DNA of 64,000 bases from Flavobacterium sp. TR2 (GCF_025252405.1 NZ_CP104307.1:1240001-1304000), one strand, 5' to 3'. Counted from the stretch's first letter, positions 54,649 to 62,956 are shown. A program made the numbers and translations. The notes: generated by a model not told the origin, from the letters alone.

Positions 54649-55632
54649 TTATTGTATGGCATTTATTGCCGCAACCAGCTGAGCTTCTGTACCGACTGTT
54701 GTTTCGGATAAATTGAATTGGTAAACTGCATTTGCAGAGATGGTCACTCCTTTTATGGCATATCGCCAGTTGCCATTATCTTCAGTTGCAAAAATGATAT
54801 GGCACGCTAATCCAATTGGAATTTGCCCGTAATGTTCGCTAAACAATCCCTCAGCGGTAAAAGTATCGAGTTTGGCAAGTGCGTTTGTTCCTTCTCCATC
54901 ATAAGAAAGATAAACCGCACTGTTTGTATTATTGTAACCGTCAGGAACATCAACCAAAAGAGTTGTTTTTGGTCTTGGGTCGCTGTAAAAACGGTCAACG
55001 TTTGTCCATCCAAAATTCCCGAAAGTAACATAATAATTGTTTCCTTCGCCTTGCACACCGCCTTTTCCGCCAGTTCCGTCAGCATTTGCTTTTGCTTCTC
55101 TCCAAGCCAATTCGCCATCTTCATCAATAACTCCAGTCCATAAAGTCATTAAATTATCAAAACCATTTGTCAATGCAGTCGGAACAATCATGTTCATAGT
55201 GCAAGAAGTTTTTAATTCGACTCCCCCCTGAGTTGCTTTGATGAAGAATTCTCCTCCGGAAATTAAAAGATTTTTCTTTCCGTCTGCTGTAATTCCCATA
55301 GTTGGTTTGTTGGTTACGAGCATATTTCCTTTGTCAAAAAGTTCGATGTATTCGATATCGACTTGTCCTGTTACCGGATTTCCGTTTTTGGTTAAACAAT
55401 CTCCGTTAATGTAAAGCTTTACGCCCTTTGCTGAAGTCAAGGTAACAACGCCGTTCCCTGCGTTTATGGTAAAATTTTGCGTATTTCTTTTTACTCCTTT
55501 TTCGCTGATGCTTTTAAACGCGCCCGAAGTAGGAGGCGAAATTTTAATATCTTCTCCGTCGCTATTGTCGCAGCTTGCAAATGCTGTCATTGCTAGTATT
55601 AAAAGTCCGATCTTTTTAAAATTTGTTTTCAT
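54649..55632 (-). CDS. Lipoprotein of unknown function
   Basis: 327 residues. Lipobox AFASC at 16-20 with Asp after Cys (CDNSDG). The rest is beta-rich, with an early segment VVTLTSAKGVKLYINGDCLTK and a repeated ISGGEFFIKATQGG style; no domain recognised with certainty. Two copies of a conserved GGTAAC-N13-AATTG promoter-like motif lie 75-175 bases upstream, suggesting control by the nearby sigma factor. Confidence 0.8.
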   Translation of the reverse strand: MKTNFKKIGLLILAMTAFASCDNSDGEDIKISPPTSGAFKSISEKGVKRNTQNFTINAGNGVVTLTSAKGVKLYINGDCLTKNGNPVTGQVDIEYIELFDKGNMLVTNKPTMGITADGKKNLLISGGEFFIKATQGGVELKTSCTMNMIVPTALTNGFDNLMTLWTGVIDEDGELAWREAKANADGTGGKGGVQGEGNNYYVTFGNFGWTNVDRFYSDPRPKTTLLVDVPDGYNNTNSAVYLSYDGEGTNALAKLDTFTAEGLFSEHYGQIPIGLACHIIFATEDNGNWRYAIKGVTISANAVYQFNLSETTVGTEAQLVAAINAIQ

Positions 55633-55704
55633 AATTTCTAGTTTTTATAAATCTGGCTTGATTGTTTTCAAGTGGTTTTTCAGATTTGGTTAATTAATTT
55701 TAAT

Positions 55705-55737
55705 GTTAAATCAATTCGGGTTTTATTTTGTTACCCC
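55705..55737 (-). promoter_or_regulatory. ECF-type promoter-like motif, copy 1
   Basis: On the minus strand GGGGTAACAAA-N10-AATTGATTTAAC, 73 bases before the lipoprotein start. Near-identical to copy 2. Confidence 0.6.
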
Positions 55738-55773
55738 TCTTTCAGAAAATATTTTTCTAAAGGTTTTTATATC

Positions 55774-55806
55774 GTTATATCAATTGGTTTGGAAATTTGT
55801 TACCCC
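55774..55806 (-). promoter_or_regulatory. ECF-type promoter-like motif, copy 2
   Basis: On the minus strand GGGGTAACAAA-N10-AATTGATATAAC, same spacing as copy 1, offset by 69 bases; 12 bases after the stop of the small membrane protein gene. Confidence 0.6.
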
Positions 55807-55817
55807 AGTTTTATTTT

Positions 55818-56117
55818 TTAAACGGAAATGCATTTGTCTTCAAACAGATTTCCGTCTTCGTCTACAGCAACCAAAATGTCTTTTTTGCGGGAAAATTTAA
55901 TAAAGAGATAAATCCAGATCATGAGCCAGAAGCCAAAAGTGAGCACGCTCAGGAAGAGATGAAAAGTATGATTTATGGTTTTCTTTTCTTTGGACAAAAC
56001 CACATAAGGCAGTTTCTCATTCTGTTCTGTAATTACAAAACCGCTGCGTGTTTTGGCGGCAATTATTTCATAAAACCGATCTAGGTTTTTTTCATCTATA
56101 AATTGATAACTTTCCAT
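55818..56117 (-). CDS. Small membrane protein of unknown function
   Basis: 99 residues. A polar N-terminus (MESYQFIDEKNLDRFYEIIAAKTRSGF) is followed by a hydrophobic stretch (about 51-75, LFLSVLTFGFWLMIWIYLFIKF) that could form one long or two short TM segments, then a charged tail. No recognised domain. Shares the promoter-like motif with the lipoprotein gene and faces the divergent sigma factor gene, so it may belong to the same regulon. Confidence 0.7.
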   Translation of the reverse strand: MESYQFIDEKNLDRFYEIIAAKTRSGFVITEQNEKLPYVVLSKEKKTINHTFHLFLSVLTFGFWLMIWIYLFIKFSRKKDILVAVDEDGNLFEDKCISV

Positions 56118-56166
56118 TTCTTTTAATTTTTTAAAGGTTTTTAAAAGACTTTTATTTCGATATATA

Positions 56167-56191
56167 CAATTGACTGTAATATTGTTACCTC
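56167..56191 (-). promoter_or_regulatory. ECF-type promoter-like motif, copy 3
   Basis: On the minus strand GAGGTAACAAT-N9-AATTG, about 50-70 bases before the small membrane protein start. One base shorter spacing than copies 1 and 2. It overlaps the sigma gene's own promoter on the other strand. Confidence 0.5.
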
Positions 56192-56200
56192 TTATTTTTG
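56170..56200 (+). promoter_or_regulatory. Sigma-factor gene promoter TTG-N20-TATTTTTG
   Basis: TTG 56170-56172 and TATTTTTG 56193-56200, spacer 20, a housekeeping-type promoter 48 bases before the chosen ATG. Confidence 0.7.
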
Positions 56201-56248
56201 AAAATTTTTAAGATTCTTTTTTTTAAATTAGCTGTAAAATGTTTTTTT

Positions 56249-56833
56249 ATGGATCAAAATAAAATTCATCCTGACCAAAAATATATTGACGGACTTGCAG
56301 CAAATGATTCTGTAATTATCGAAATGATATATAAAAAATTTGCGCCCAAAGTAGTCTTGTTTATCACCAATAATTCAGGAGATAAAGATCAGGCGCAAGA
56401 TGTGATTCAGGAAGTCATGATTTTGCTTTTTAATCAGGCGAAAGCTAAAAAATTGCAGCTGACTTGTCCGTTTGACGCCTATTTTTTCCTGCTCTGCAAA
56501 AGGCGCTGGCTGAATGAATTGAAAAATTCTGCTAATAAAGGGGTAACAATTTATGAGAATGTGGTATCTATCAATGAATCTGCACACGAACTGGTTGCAC
56601 AGGCAGAAGAATTTGATGAAAAACAGAAGCTTTTCGAAACGATGTTCCAAAAACTGGGAGAGAAATGCCAAGAAGTTTTAAAACTCAGCTTTTCTCTAAA
56701 ATCAATGGAAGAAGTTGCCCAAAAACTCGATGTGACGTACGGTTATGTCCGTAAAAAGAAATCATTGTGCGTTGGACAGTTAACTCAATGGATTCAGGAA
56801 GCAAAAAAATTTAACTCTTTAAAAAACAATTAA
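56249..56833 (+). CDS. ECF-like sigma-70 family RNA polymerase sigma factor
   Basis: 194 residues from MDQNKIHPDQ; the frame is open to 56198, but that start overlaps the promoter. Region 2 about 25-95 (IEMIYKKFAPKVVLFITNN, DQAQDVIQEVMILLFNQAK); region 4 about 135-185 (LGEKCQEVLKLSFSLKSMEE and an HTH VAQKLDVTYGYVRKKKSLCV). Directly upstream (2 bases) of a membrane TPR protein that may be its anti-sigma factor. Likely drives the motif-bearing genes on the opposite strand. Confidence 0.88.
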   Translation: MDQNKIHPDQKYIDGLAANDSVIIEMIYKKFAPKVVLFITNNSGDKDQAQDVIQEVMILLFNQAKAKKLQLTCPFDAYFFLLCKRRWLNELKNSANKGVTIYENVVSINESAHELVAQAEEFDEKQKLFETMFQKLGEKCQEVLKLSFSLKSMEEVAQKLDVTYGYVRKKKSLCVGQLTQWIQEAKKFNSLKNN

Positions 56834-56835
56834 TC

Positions 56836-57561
56836 ATGAACGAAGAACGCTATATATTATTTGACCAATATCTTCAAGGCGAACTGACCGTTGATGAAAA
56901 AAACAATTTTGAGAAGCAATTATCCGAAGATGCCGAATTGGCTTCGGAATTTGAAAGTTTCAAAGAAATGCATTTTCAGTTGGAGAATAAATTCGGACAA
57001 GTAGAGGAAAGAGAAATCTTTAAAGAAAACCTGACTCGAATTTCAGATAAATATTTCAATAAAAACGCTAACAAAGTGGTTTCGCTTAAACCGTGGTATT
57101 TTGCTGCAGCAGCATCGGCCGTTATTATGTTCGGATTGTTTTTCTTTGATTATAAACATTATCCAAACTTTGAAGATTATAACCATCCTGAAAGCGCTTA
57201 TTTTACAGAAAGAGGCGTGTCTGAAGCCATTTTAAAGCAAGCAGAGAATAATTTTAACGGAAAAAGATACGAAACAGCTATTCCGATTTTCGAAATGATT
57301 TTAAAAGAAAACAATTCAGACGAAATCAAATATTTCTACGCAGTTTCATTATTGCAGGTAAGCAAATATGTGAAAGCAGAAACTATTTTTAAAGAATTAG
57401 AAGCAGGAAATTCTGTGTACAAAGAAAAAGCAAAATGGAATTTGGCTTTATCTAAGCTAAAACAAGGAAAATATGACGACTGTAAAGCCATTTTACAGAC
57501 TATTTCGCAAGATTATGAAGATTATGATGAAGTAGAACAGCTCTTGGAAGAATTGGACTAA
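56836..57561 (+). CDS. Membrane TPR protein, probable anti-sigma factor
   Basis: 241 residues. Cytosolic N-terminus about 1-85 resembles an anti-sigma helical domain (YILFDQYLQGELTVDEKNNF, LSEDAELASEFESF); one TM helix about 88-106 (PWYFAAAASAVIMFGLFFF); periplasmic TPR repeats about 125-235 (AENNFNGKRYETAIPIFEMIL, AKWNLALSKLKQGKYDDC). Gene order sigma then membrane protein with cytosolic N-terminus is the standard sigma/anti-sigma arrangement. The periplasmic TPRs could sense a partner such as the TPR-CHAT protein. Confidence 0.8.
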   Translation: MNEERYILFDQYLQGELTVDEKNNFEKQLSEDAELASEFESFKEMHFQLENKFGQVEEREIFKENLTRISDKYFNKNANKVVSLKPWYFAAAASAVIMFGLFFFDYKHYPNFEDYNHPESAYFTERGVSEAILKQAENNFNGKRYETAIPIFEMILKENNSDEIKYFYAVSLLQVSKYVKAETIFKELEAGNSVYKEKAKWNLALSKLKQGKYDDCKAILQTISQDYEDYDEVEQLLEELD

Positions 57562-57692
57562 ATCCTAATTATTAAGAAAAATTTTATCTCTTTACGGGAA
57601 ACCTCAATCGAATTTGGAATTTTAATTCTAAATTCGATTTTCTTTTTAAAAGAATTGGCCCAAAAACATTTTGAACTAACCACTAAAACCAA

Positions 57693-59342
57693 ATGAAAAG
57701 AGTTGCGCTTATTTTTCTTCTTGTTTTTTCTCAAGCCATTTTTGCGTTAGATAAGATTTCTCAAACCGAAAAATTGGCAGCAACTTGCAAAGTATGGGGA
57801 TTCTTAAAATATTATCATCCAAATGTGGCCGGCGGAGAATTAGATTGGGACAGCCAGCTTTTGGAGAAATTGCCTAAAATAGAAAAAGCGCAAACGAAAG
57901 AAGAGTTTTCATTAATCTTAGAAAATTGGATTGATGATTTGGGGCCAGTAAAAGAAATCGCGCCGATTGTTACGCCGAAAGACGTTAAACTTTTTGATAA
58001 GAATTTTGATTTAAGCTGGTTTAATAATAAACTGTTTTCTAAAAAACTTTCTAAAAAATTAAAATTTATTGAAGAAAATAGGTTTCAAAGCACCGAGGAA
58101 TTTGGACCCAGTTTTGACGGTTTTAAAAATTTGAAAAATTATTTTAATCTAGATTACACAGACAAAAATGCAAAGCTTTTAATGCTGTATGCATACTGGA
58201 ATGTAGTGGAATATTATTTTCCGTACAAATACATAATGGATCAGAAATGGGACGAAACTTTAAATGAAGTGATTCCTTCTGTTGTTCAGTCTAATACTCC
58301 AGAAGATTTTTTTAAAGTATTAAGAAAAACAGCGGCAAAACTAGATGATAGCCATGTTGAGTTTCATATATATCCGTCTGCAGCAACAGAAAAAAAGAAC
58401 TATTATTTTTTTCCGGCAACAGGCAGAATAATAGAAGAAAAACTTGTAATCACAGAGATTTTAGGAGACAGTCTTGCTGAGGCAGATGGCATTAAAATTG
58501 GGACAGTGATCACTAAAATAAATGATAAGAGCATCAAAGAACTTATAGAAGAGAAAAGAGAAATGATTGCTGCTTCAAATGAAGTTTCTTTTCTGGATAA
58601 AGTTGTTGGCACCATCCTGTTAAGCGAATCTGAAAAGGTTAAAGTAGAATTTTTGAAAGACGGAAAATACGAAACAAAATCTATGGTTTGGTTTAACTAC
58701 CATGATTCACATCGAAATGAGTATAAAAAAGGAGCTCAGAAAAAGAAAGAAAAGTTTAAGCTTCTCGAAAACAATATCGGCTATGTTAATATGGGGGTAA
58801 TAAAACCTAAAAATGTTGCAGATATGGCCGAAGCGCTTAAAAATACAAAAGCAATTGTTTTTGATATGAGAAATTATCCGCTAGGCACTTACAAGGATAT
58901 TTCAAATTTTCTAAATGCTAAGGAAGAGAAATTTGTGATTTATACGTATCCCTATTTAAATTATCCAGGCAAGTTTTATTGGACGGATGGAAGAAATGCA
59001 GGATTTGACAATAAAGACCATTATAAAGGAAAAACGATTGTATTATTGGATGAGAATTCGATAAGCCAGTCAGAATGGACAGCAATGTGTTTTCAAACAG
59101 CAGGAAATACCACAATAATAGGAAGCCAGACCGCAGGAGCTGATGGCAATGTATTTGAATTTGATTTTAGCGGATTTCATACGGGCTTTTCGGGTATTGG
59201 AGTTTATTACCCAGATGGAAGAGAAACCCAGCGTGTAGGAATTGTACCCGATATTGTAGTGAAACCAACAATTTTAGGGGTTCAACAAGGCAAAGACGAA
59301 GTTTTGGAACGCGCTTTGCTATATATAGAAACAGGAAAATAA
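57693..59342 (+). CDS. S41 family peptidase (C-terminal processing protease-like)
   Basis: 549 residues. Signal peptide 1-18 (ends IFA). An N-terminal helical region (KVWGFLKYYHPNVAGGELDWD, typical of this Bacteroidota branch), a PDZ-like domain about 230-330 (ILGDSLAEADGIKIGTVITKI) and the S41 catalytic domain about 345-545. Catalytic Ser lies in LLDENSISQSEWTAM, and GSQTAGADGNVFEF and PDGRETQRVGIVPDIVV follow. Periplasmic protein processing. It comes 131 bases after the sigma/anti-sigma pair and may be part of the same response. Confidence 0.88.
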   Translation: MKRVALIFLLVFSQAIFALDKISQTEKLAATCKVWGFLKYYHPNVAGGELDWDSQLLEKLPKIEKAQTKEEFSLILENWIDDLGPVKEIAPIVTPKDVKLFDKNFDLSWFNNKLFSKKLSKKLKFIEENRFQSTEEFGPSFDGFKNLKNYFNLDYTDKNAKLLMLYAYWNVVEYYFPYKYIMDQKWDETLNEVIPSVVQSNTPEDFFKVLRKTAAKLDDSHVEFHIYPSAATEKKNYYFFPATGRIIEEKLVITEILGDSLAEADGIKIGTVITKINDKSIKELIEEKREMIAASNEVSFLDKVVGTILLSESEKVKVEFLKDGKYETKSMVWFNYHDSHRNEYKKGAQKKKEKFKLLENNIGYVNMGVIKPKNVADMAEALKNTKAIVFDMRNYPLGTYKDISNFLNAKEEKFVIYTYPYLNYPGKFYWTDGRNAGFDNKDHYKGKTIVLLDENSISQSEWTAMCFQTAGNTTIIGSQTAGADGNVFEFDFSGFHTGFSGIGVYYPDGRETQRVGIVPDIVVKPTILGVQQGKDEVLERALLYIETGK

Positions 59343-59473
59343 CCCTGTATATCGTACTGAAGAACGAGGGATCGCACTAGCTGATCGAGAGAAAAAATGG
59401 GGGTTTTCTCCTCGAAGCTTCTTGTGAGATCCTTTGTTCATCAGAATGATAAAAAAATAGGTTATTATTATTC

Positions 59474-59514
59474 AAACCTTTGTCAAAGTTTTAAACTCTG
59501 ACAAAGGTTTTTTT
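59474..59514 (+). terminator. Intrinsic terminator after the S41 peptidase gene
   Basis: 12-bp stem AAACCTTTGTCA / TGACAAAGGTTT with a 13-nt loop and T-run. The loop-stem sequence CAAAGTTTTAAACT recurs in the hairpin at 62957. Confidence 0.88.
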
Positions 59515-59540
59515 GTCATCCTGAGCGAAGTCGAAGGATC
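59515..59540. repeat. Intergenic repeat CCTGAGCGAAGTCGAAG family
   Basis: Begins GTCATCCTGAGCG and ends GTCGAAGGATC; a shorter relative is at 62838-62860, and an inverted pair at 52512-52574. Widespread style of Bacteroidota intergenic repeat. Confidence 0.85.
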
Positions 59541-59693
59541 GTGTTGAGAGTCGACAAAAGATTAGCGATTGGTTGATAGACTTCTCCCGAAGTTTCGGGA
59601 CGCTCAGCCCGACAAAACGGGAGTGAAAATCCGCTCACATCCGCGTTTTCACAAAGTGAATCCGTTTCATCCGCGTACCTCAATCGCGCAGAA

Positions 59694-59724
59694 TTGCTAT
59701 TCTTTTAATATTGTCGTAATTTTG
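59694..59724 (+). promoter_or_regulatory. tatD promoter TTG-N20-TAATTTTG
   Basis: TTG 59694-59696, TAATTTTG 59717-59724, spacer 20. Only 19 bases separate the -7 from the TTG start codon, so the leader is about 12 nt. Confidence 0.8.
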
Positions 59725-59743
59725 GCACTTTAAAATTACAGCC

Positions 59744-60523
59744 TTGAATTCAACACCCATTATTACTGATACCCACACGCACTTATATTCTGAAGAATTT
59801 GATCAGGATCGTGACGAAATGATTCAGCGCGCTATAGATGCTGGAATAACTCGTTTCTTTATTCCTGCAATCGATGCTGCAGCTACACAATCGATGTATG
59901 ATTTAGAGAAAAACTATCCTGAAAATATATTTCTAATGATGGGTTTGCATCCCACTTACGTGAAAGATAATTATCTGGAAGAATTGCAGCACGTAGAAAA
60001 TGAATTGTCTAAAAGAAAATTCTATGCTGTAGGCGAGATTGGAATTGATTTGTATTGGGATAAAACGCATTTAAAAGAACAGCAGATTGCTTTTAAGAAA
60101 CAGATTCAGCTGGCAAAACAGTACAAATTGCCCATCGTAATTCATTGCAGAGAAGCTTTTGATGAAATCTTTGAAGTCTTAGAAGAAGAAAAATCTGAAG
60201 ATTTGTTTGGGATTTTTCATTGTTTTTCCGGAACTTTAGAACAAGCAAAACAGGCAATTTCTTACAATATGAAGTTGGGAATTGGAGGTGTCGTGACTTT
60301 TAAAAACGGAAAAATAGATCAATTTTTGAATCAAATCGATCTGAAACATATCGTTCTTGAGACAGATTCTCCATATTTAGCGCCAATTCCGTATAGAGGA
60401 AAAAGAAATGAAAGCAGCTATTTAATCAACGTTATAGCTAAATTAAGCGATGTATATGGTGTTTCTGCAGAAGAAATTGCAGCAATTACAACCCAAAACT
60501 CTAAGGATGTTTTTGGGATTTAA
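59744..60523 (+). CDS. TatD family metal-dependent hydrolase
   Basis: 259 residues with a TTG start: the metal-binding DTHTHLY motif begins at residue 9 and no ATG lies upstream in frame after the promoter. TIM-barrel signature residues: GLHPTYV, GEIGIDLYWD, the His pair in VIHCREAF and FHCFSG, and LETDSPYLAP with the metal-binding Asp. TatD enzymes are 3'-5' exonucleases/DNases acting in DNA repair or RNA turnover. Confidence 0.93.
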   Translation: MNSTPIITDTHTHLYSEEFDQDRDEMIQRAIDAGITRFFIPAIDAAATQSMYDLEKNYPENIFLMMGLHPTYVKDNYLEELQHVENELSKRKFYAVGEIGIDLYWDKTHLKEQQIAFKKQIQLAKQYKLPIVIHCREAFDEIFEVLEEEKSEDLFGIFHCFSGTLEQAKQAISYNMKLGIGGVVTFKNGKIDQFLNQIDLKHIVLETDSPYLAPIPYRGKRNESSYLINVIAKLSDVYGVSAEEIAAITTQNSKDVFGI

Positions 60524-60587
60524 CCTGAGCCTTACAAAACTTTAATTTTTTTTTTGTTCTTTTGCCCACTTTAAACAATTATAAATA

Positions 60588-61724
60588 ATGCAGAGATTTG
60601 ATGCCATTCGACCGTTTTATGATTCCGAAATAAATGAAGCACTTCATGCGGTGGTCAATCATCCTATGATGAAAACCATGATGAACTTTACTTTTCCGGA
60701 TGTGGAAGATGAGGTTTGGAAGGAACAATTAAAGAAAACACACTCTATACGAGATTTTCAGTGCAATTTTATTTATAACACGATTCAAAAAGTTTTAGAA
60801 AAAAGCTCTGAAGGATTAACGACTTCAGGTTTTGAAAAACTAGAACCAAACACTTCTTATCTATTTATCTCAAATCATAGAGATATTCTTCTGGATACGA
60901 CATTGCTTAACGTTTGCTTATTTGAGCATGGTTTAGTAATGACAGCTTCTGCAATTGGAGACAATTTGGTAAAAAAAGCTTTTTTGGCAACTTTGGCCAA
61001 ATTAAACCGAAACTTTTTGGTTTTGAGAGGTTTGTCGCCTAGAGAAATGCTTCAAAGCTCAAAATTATTGTCTGAATATATGGGACAATTATTGCTTCGC
61101 GAAAATCGTTCGGTTTGGATTGCACAAAGAGAAGGAAGAACAAAAGACGGAAACGACGAAACCAATCCAGGAGTTTTAAAAATGATTGGAATGGGTTCTG
61201 ATGAAGAAAATTTAATGGATTATTTTAAGAAATTAAAAATCGTTCCTGTTTCTATTTCGTACGAATACGATCCAACTGATGTTTTGAAAATGCCGCAATT
61301 AATGGCAGAAGCAAACAACGAAGTGTATGTAAAAGATAAAAACGAAGATTTCATGACCATTTTAAGTGGTATCATGGGAACTAAAAAAAGAATACATATC
61401 TCTGTCGGAGATGTTTTAGACAAAGAAATCGATCAGATTGTAGCAGAAAATGATAATGTAAACAAACAGGTTCAGGCTCTGGCTCAAACAATTGATGATG
61501 CCATTTTGACTAATTATCAATTGTGGCCGACAAATTTTATTGCTTACGATATTTTAAACGAAACAGATAAATTTGCTCACAAATATAAAGAGAGCGAAAA
61601 ACAGCTTTTTGAGCGTCGTTTAGAAATGAGAATCGGAAGTGATAATCCTGTGACAAGACAAGGATTTTTAGCCATGTATGCAAATCCTGTTGTCAACAAA
61701 TTAAAATACCACGATGTCATCTAA
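60588..61724 (+). CDS. Glycerol-3-phosphate/1-acylglycerol-3-phosphate acyltransferase-like protein (PlsC fold)
   Basis: 378 residues, no TM signal. The acyltransferase motif ISNHRDILLD occurs at about 95 with His followed five residues later by Asp (HX5D rather than HX4D); a second motif is REGRTKDG (substrate phosphate-binding, like the FPEGTRS block). N- and C-terminal helical extensions are conserved in Bacteroidota members. Probably acylates a phospholipid precursor; substrate uncertain. Stop overlaps the start of ansA by 11 bases. Confidence 0.85.
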   Translation: MQRFDAIRPFYDSEINEALHAVVNHPMMKTMMNFTFPDVEDEVWKEQLKKTHSIRDFQCNFIYNTIQKVLEKSSEGLTTSGFEKLEPNTSYLFISNHRDILLDTTLLNVCLFEHGLVMTASAIGDNLVKKAFLATLAKLNRNFLVLRGLSPREMLQSSKLLSEYMGQLLLRENRSVWIAQREGRTKDGNDETNPGVLKMIGMGSDEENLMDYFKKLKIVPVSISYEYDPTDVLKMPQLMAEANNEVYVKDKNEDFMTILSGIMGTKKRIHISVGDVLDKEIDQIVAENDNVNKQVQALAQTIDDAILTNYQLWPTNFIAYDILNETDKFAHKYKESEKQLFERRLEMRIGSDNPVTRQGFLAMYANPVVNKLKYHDVI

Positions 61725-62742
61725 AGCAAAAATATTATTGGTTTATACCGGAGGAACCATCGGTATGAGCAAAGATTTTGAAACGGGAGCGCTTAAAGCC
61801 TTCAATTTTGGCAAACTCATACAGAAGATTCCCGAAATCAAACAATTGGATTGTGAAATCGAATCCATTTCGTTCGAACATCCAATAGATTCTTCCAATA
61901 TGAATCCCGAAATGTGGACGAGGATTGCCACTATTATCGAGGAAAACTATAACGCTTACGATGGGTTTGTCGTGCTGCATGGATCAGATACCATGTCATA
62001 TTCGGCTTCGGCATTGAGTTTTATGCTCGAGAATTTAGCAAAACCAGTTGTATTTACAGGTTCGCAATTGCCAATTGGAGATTTGCGCACCGATGCCAAA
62101 GAAAACCTGATTACAGCAATTCAGATCGCCTCACTTTTAGAAGACGGAAAACCTGTTATTACAGAAGTCTGCCTATATTTTGAATACAAATTGTATCGCG
62201 GAAACCGAACTTCAAAAGTAAATGCAGAACATTTTAGAGCTTTTACAGCGCCAAACTACCCAGAATTAGTAGAATCGGGAGTTCATTTAAAATTAAACAG
62301 ACACTTATTTCTTCCTGTAAATAAAGATGCAGAATTGATCGTTCATAAAAATTTGAACAATCACGTTGCTATCATCAAAATGTTTCCTGGAATGAGCGAA
62401 ATTGTTTTGGCTTCAATCCTTGAAACGAAAGGTTTAAGAGGAATTATTCTGGAAACCTATGGTTCTGGAAATGCCCCAACAGAAGATTGGTTTTTAAACT
62501 TAATCGAAAAAGCCATCAAATCGGGAATGCACGTAGTGAATGTAACCCAGTGTTCTGGCGGAAGCGTAAACATGGGACAATATGAGACCAGCACTGCTTT
62601 GAAATCGTTAGGAGTTATTTCTGGAAAAGACATTACAACAGAAGCCGCAATTACCAAATTGATGTATCTGCTTGGACATAATATCCCGCAAAACGAGTTT
62701 AAAGATATTTTTGAAACGGCACTTCGCGGGGAAATATCCTAA
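61714..62742 (+). CDS. ansA: Type I L-asparaginase
   Basis: 342 residues, cytoplasmic (no signal peptide). First catalytic motif VYTGGTIGM and second HGSDTMSYSASALS are intact, as are FTGSQLPIGDLRTDAKEN and the C-terminal VVNVTQCSGGSVNMG. Type I enzymes have low asparagine affinity and hydrolyse it to aspartate and ammonia in the cytoplasm. It overlaps the acyltransferase gene by 11 bases, so it is co-transcribed. Confidence 0.95.
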   Translation: MSSKAKILLVYTGGTIGMSKDFETGALKAFNFGKLIQKIPEIKQLDCEIESISFEHPIDSSNMNPEMWTRIATIIEENYNAYDGFVVLHGSDTMSYSASALSFMLENLAKPVVFTGSQLPIGDLRTDAKENLITAIQIASLLEDGKPVITEVCLYFEYKLYRGNRTSKVNAEHFRAFTAPNYPELVESGVHLKLNRHLFLPVNKDAELIVHKNLNNHVAIIKMFPGMSEIVLASILETKGLRGIILETYGSGNAPTEDWFLNLIEKAIKSGMHVVNVTQCSGGSVNMGQYETSTALKSLGVISGKDITTEAAITKLMYLLGHNIPQNEFKDIFETALRGEIS

Positions 62743-62763
62743 GATTAAATTCCAATAAAAAAC

Positions 62764-62808
62764 AAATCCCAAATCCCAAAATCTAAAGTTGGGATTTGGG
62801 ATTTTTTT
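62764..62808 (+). terminator. Terminator after ansA built from heptamers
   Basis: 16-bp stem AAATCCCAAATCCCAA / TTGGGATTTGGGATTT made of doubled AAATCCC units, then a T-run. It acts as terminator and belongs to the mirrored-heptamer class. Confidence 0.88.
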
Positions 62809-62956
62809 ATTGAAATTTTCGCTTAACCACGCAGTTTGTCATCCTGACGAAGGAAGGATCACACAAGAAACTCGACAAAGATTGGTTTATCAGTATACGG
62901 AATTACTCTTCGCGGGGAAGTATATTAAAATTAAATTTCAATACTTTGCGTTAAAG

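Larger units (their letters stand above)
59343..59743. other. Repeat-rich gene-free region (401 bases)
   Basis: Holds a degenerate repeat near 59365-59435, the terminator at 59474, a copy of the CCTGAGCGAAGTCGAAG family at 59515-59540, a CCCGAAGTTTCGGG hairpin near 59586-59600, fragments CATCCGCG (twice, about 59640-59680), and the tatD promoter. No gene found. Confidence 0.7.

Noticed and set aside
56538..56560. Fourth copy of the GGGGTAACAA motif inside the sigma gene
   Set aside because: It lacks the AATTGAT part at the right distance and lies within coding sequence, so it is probably chance.
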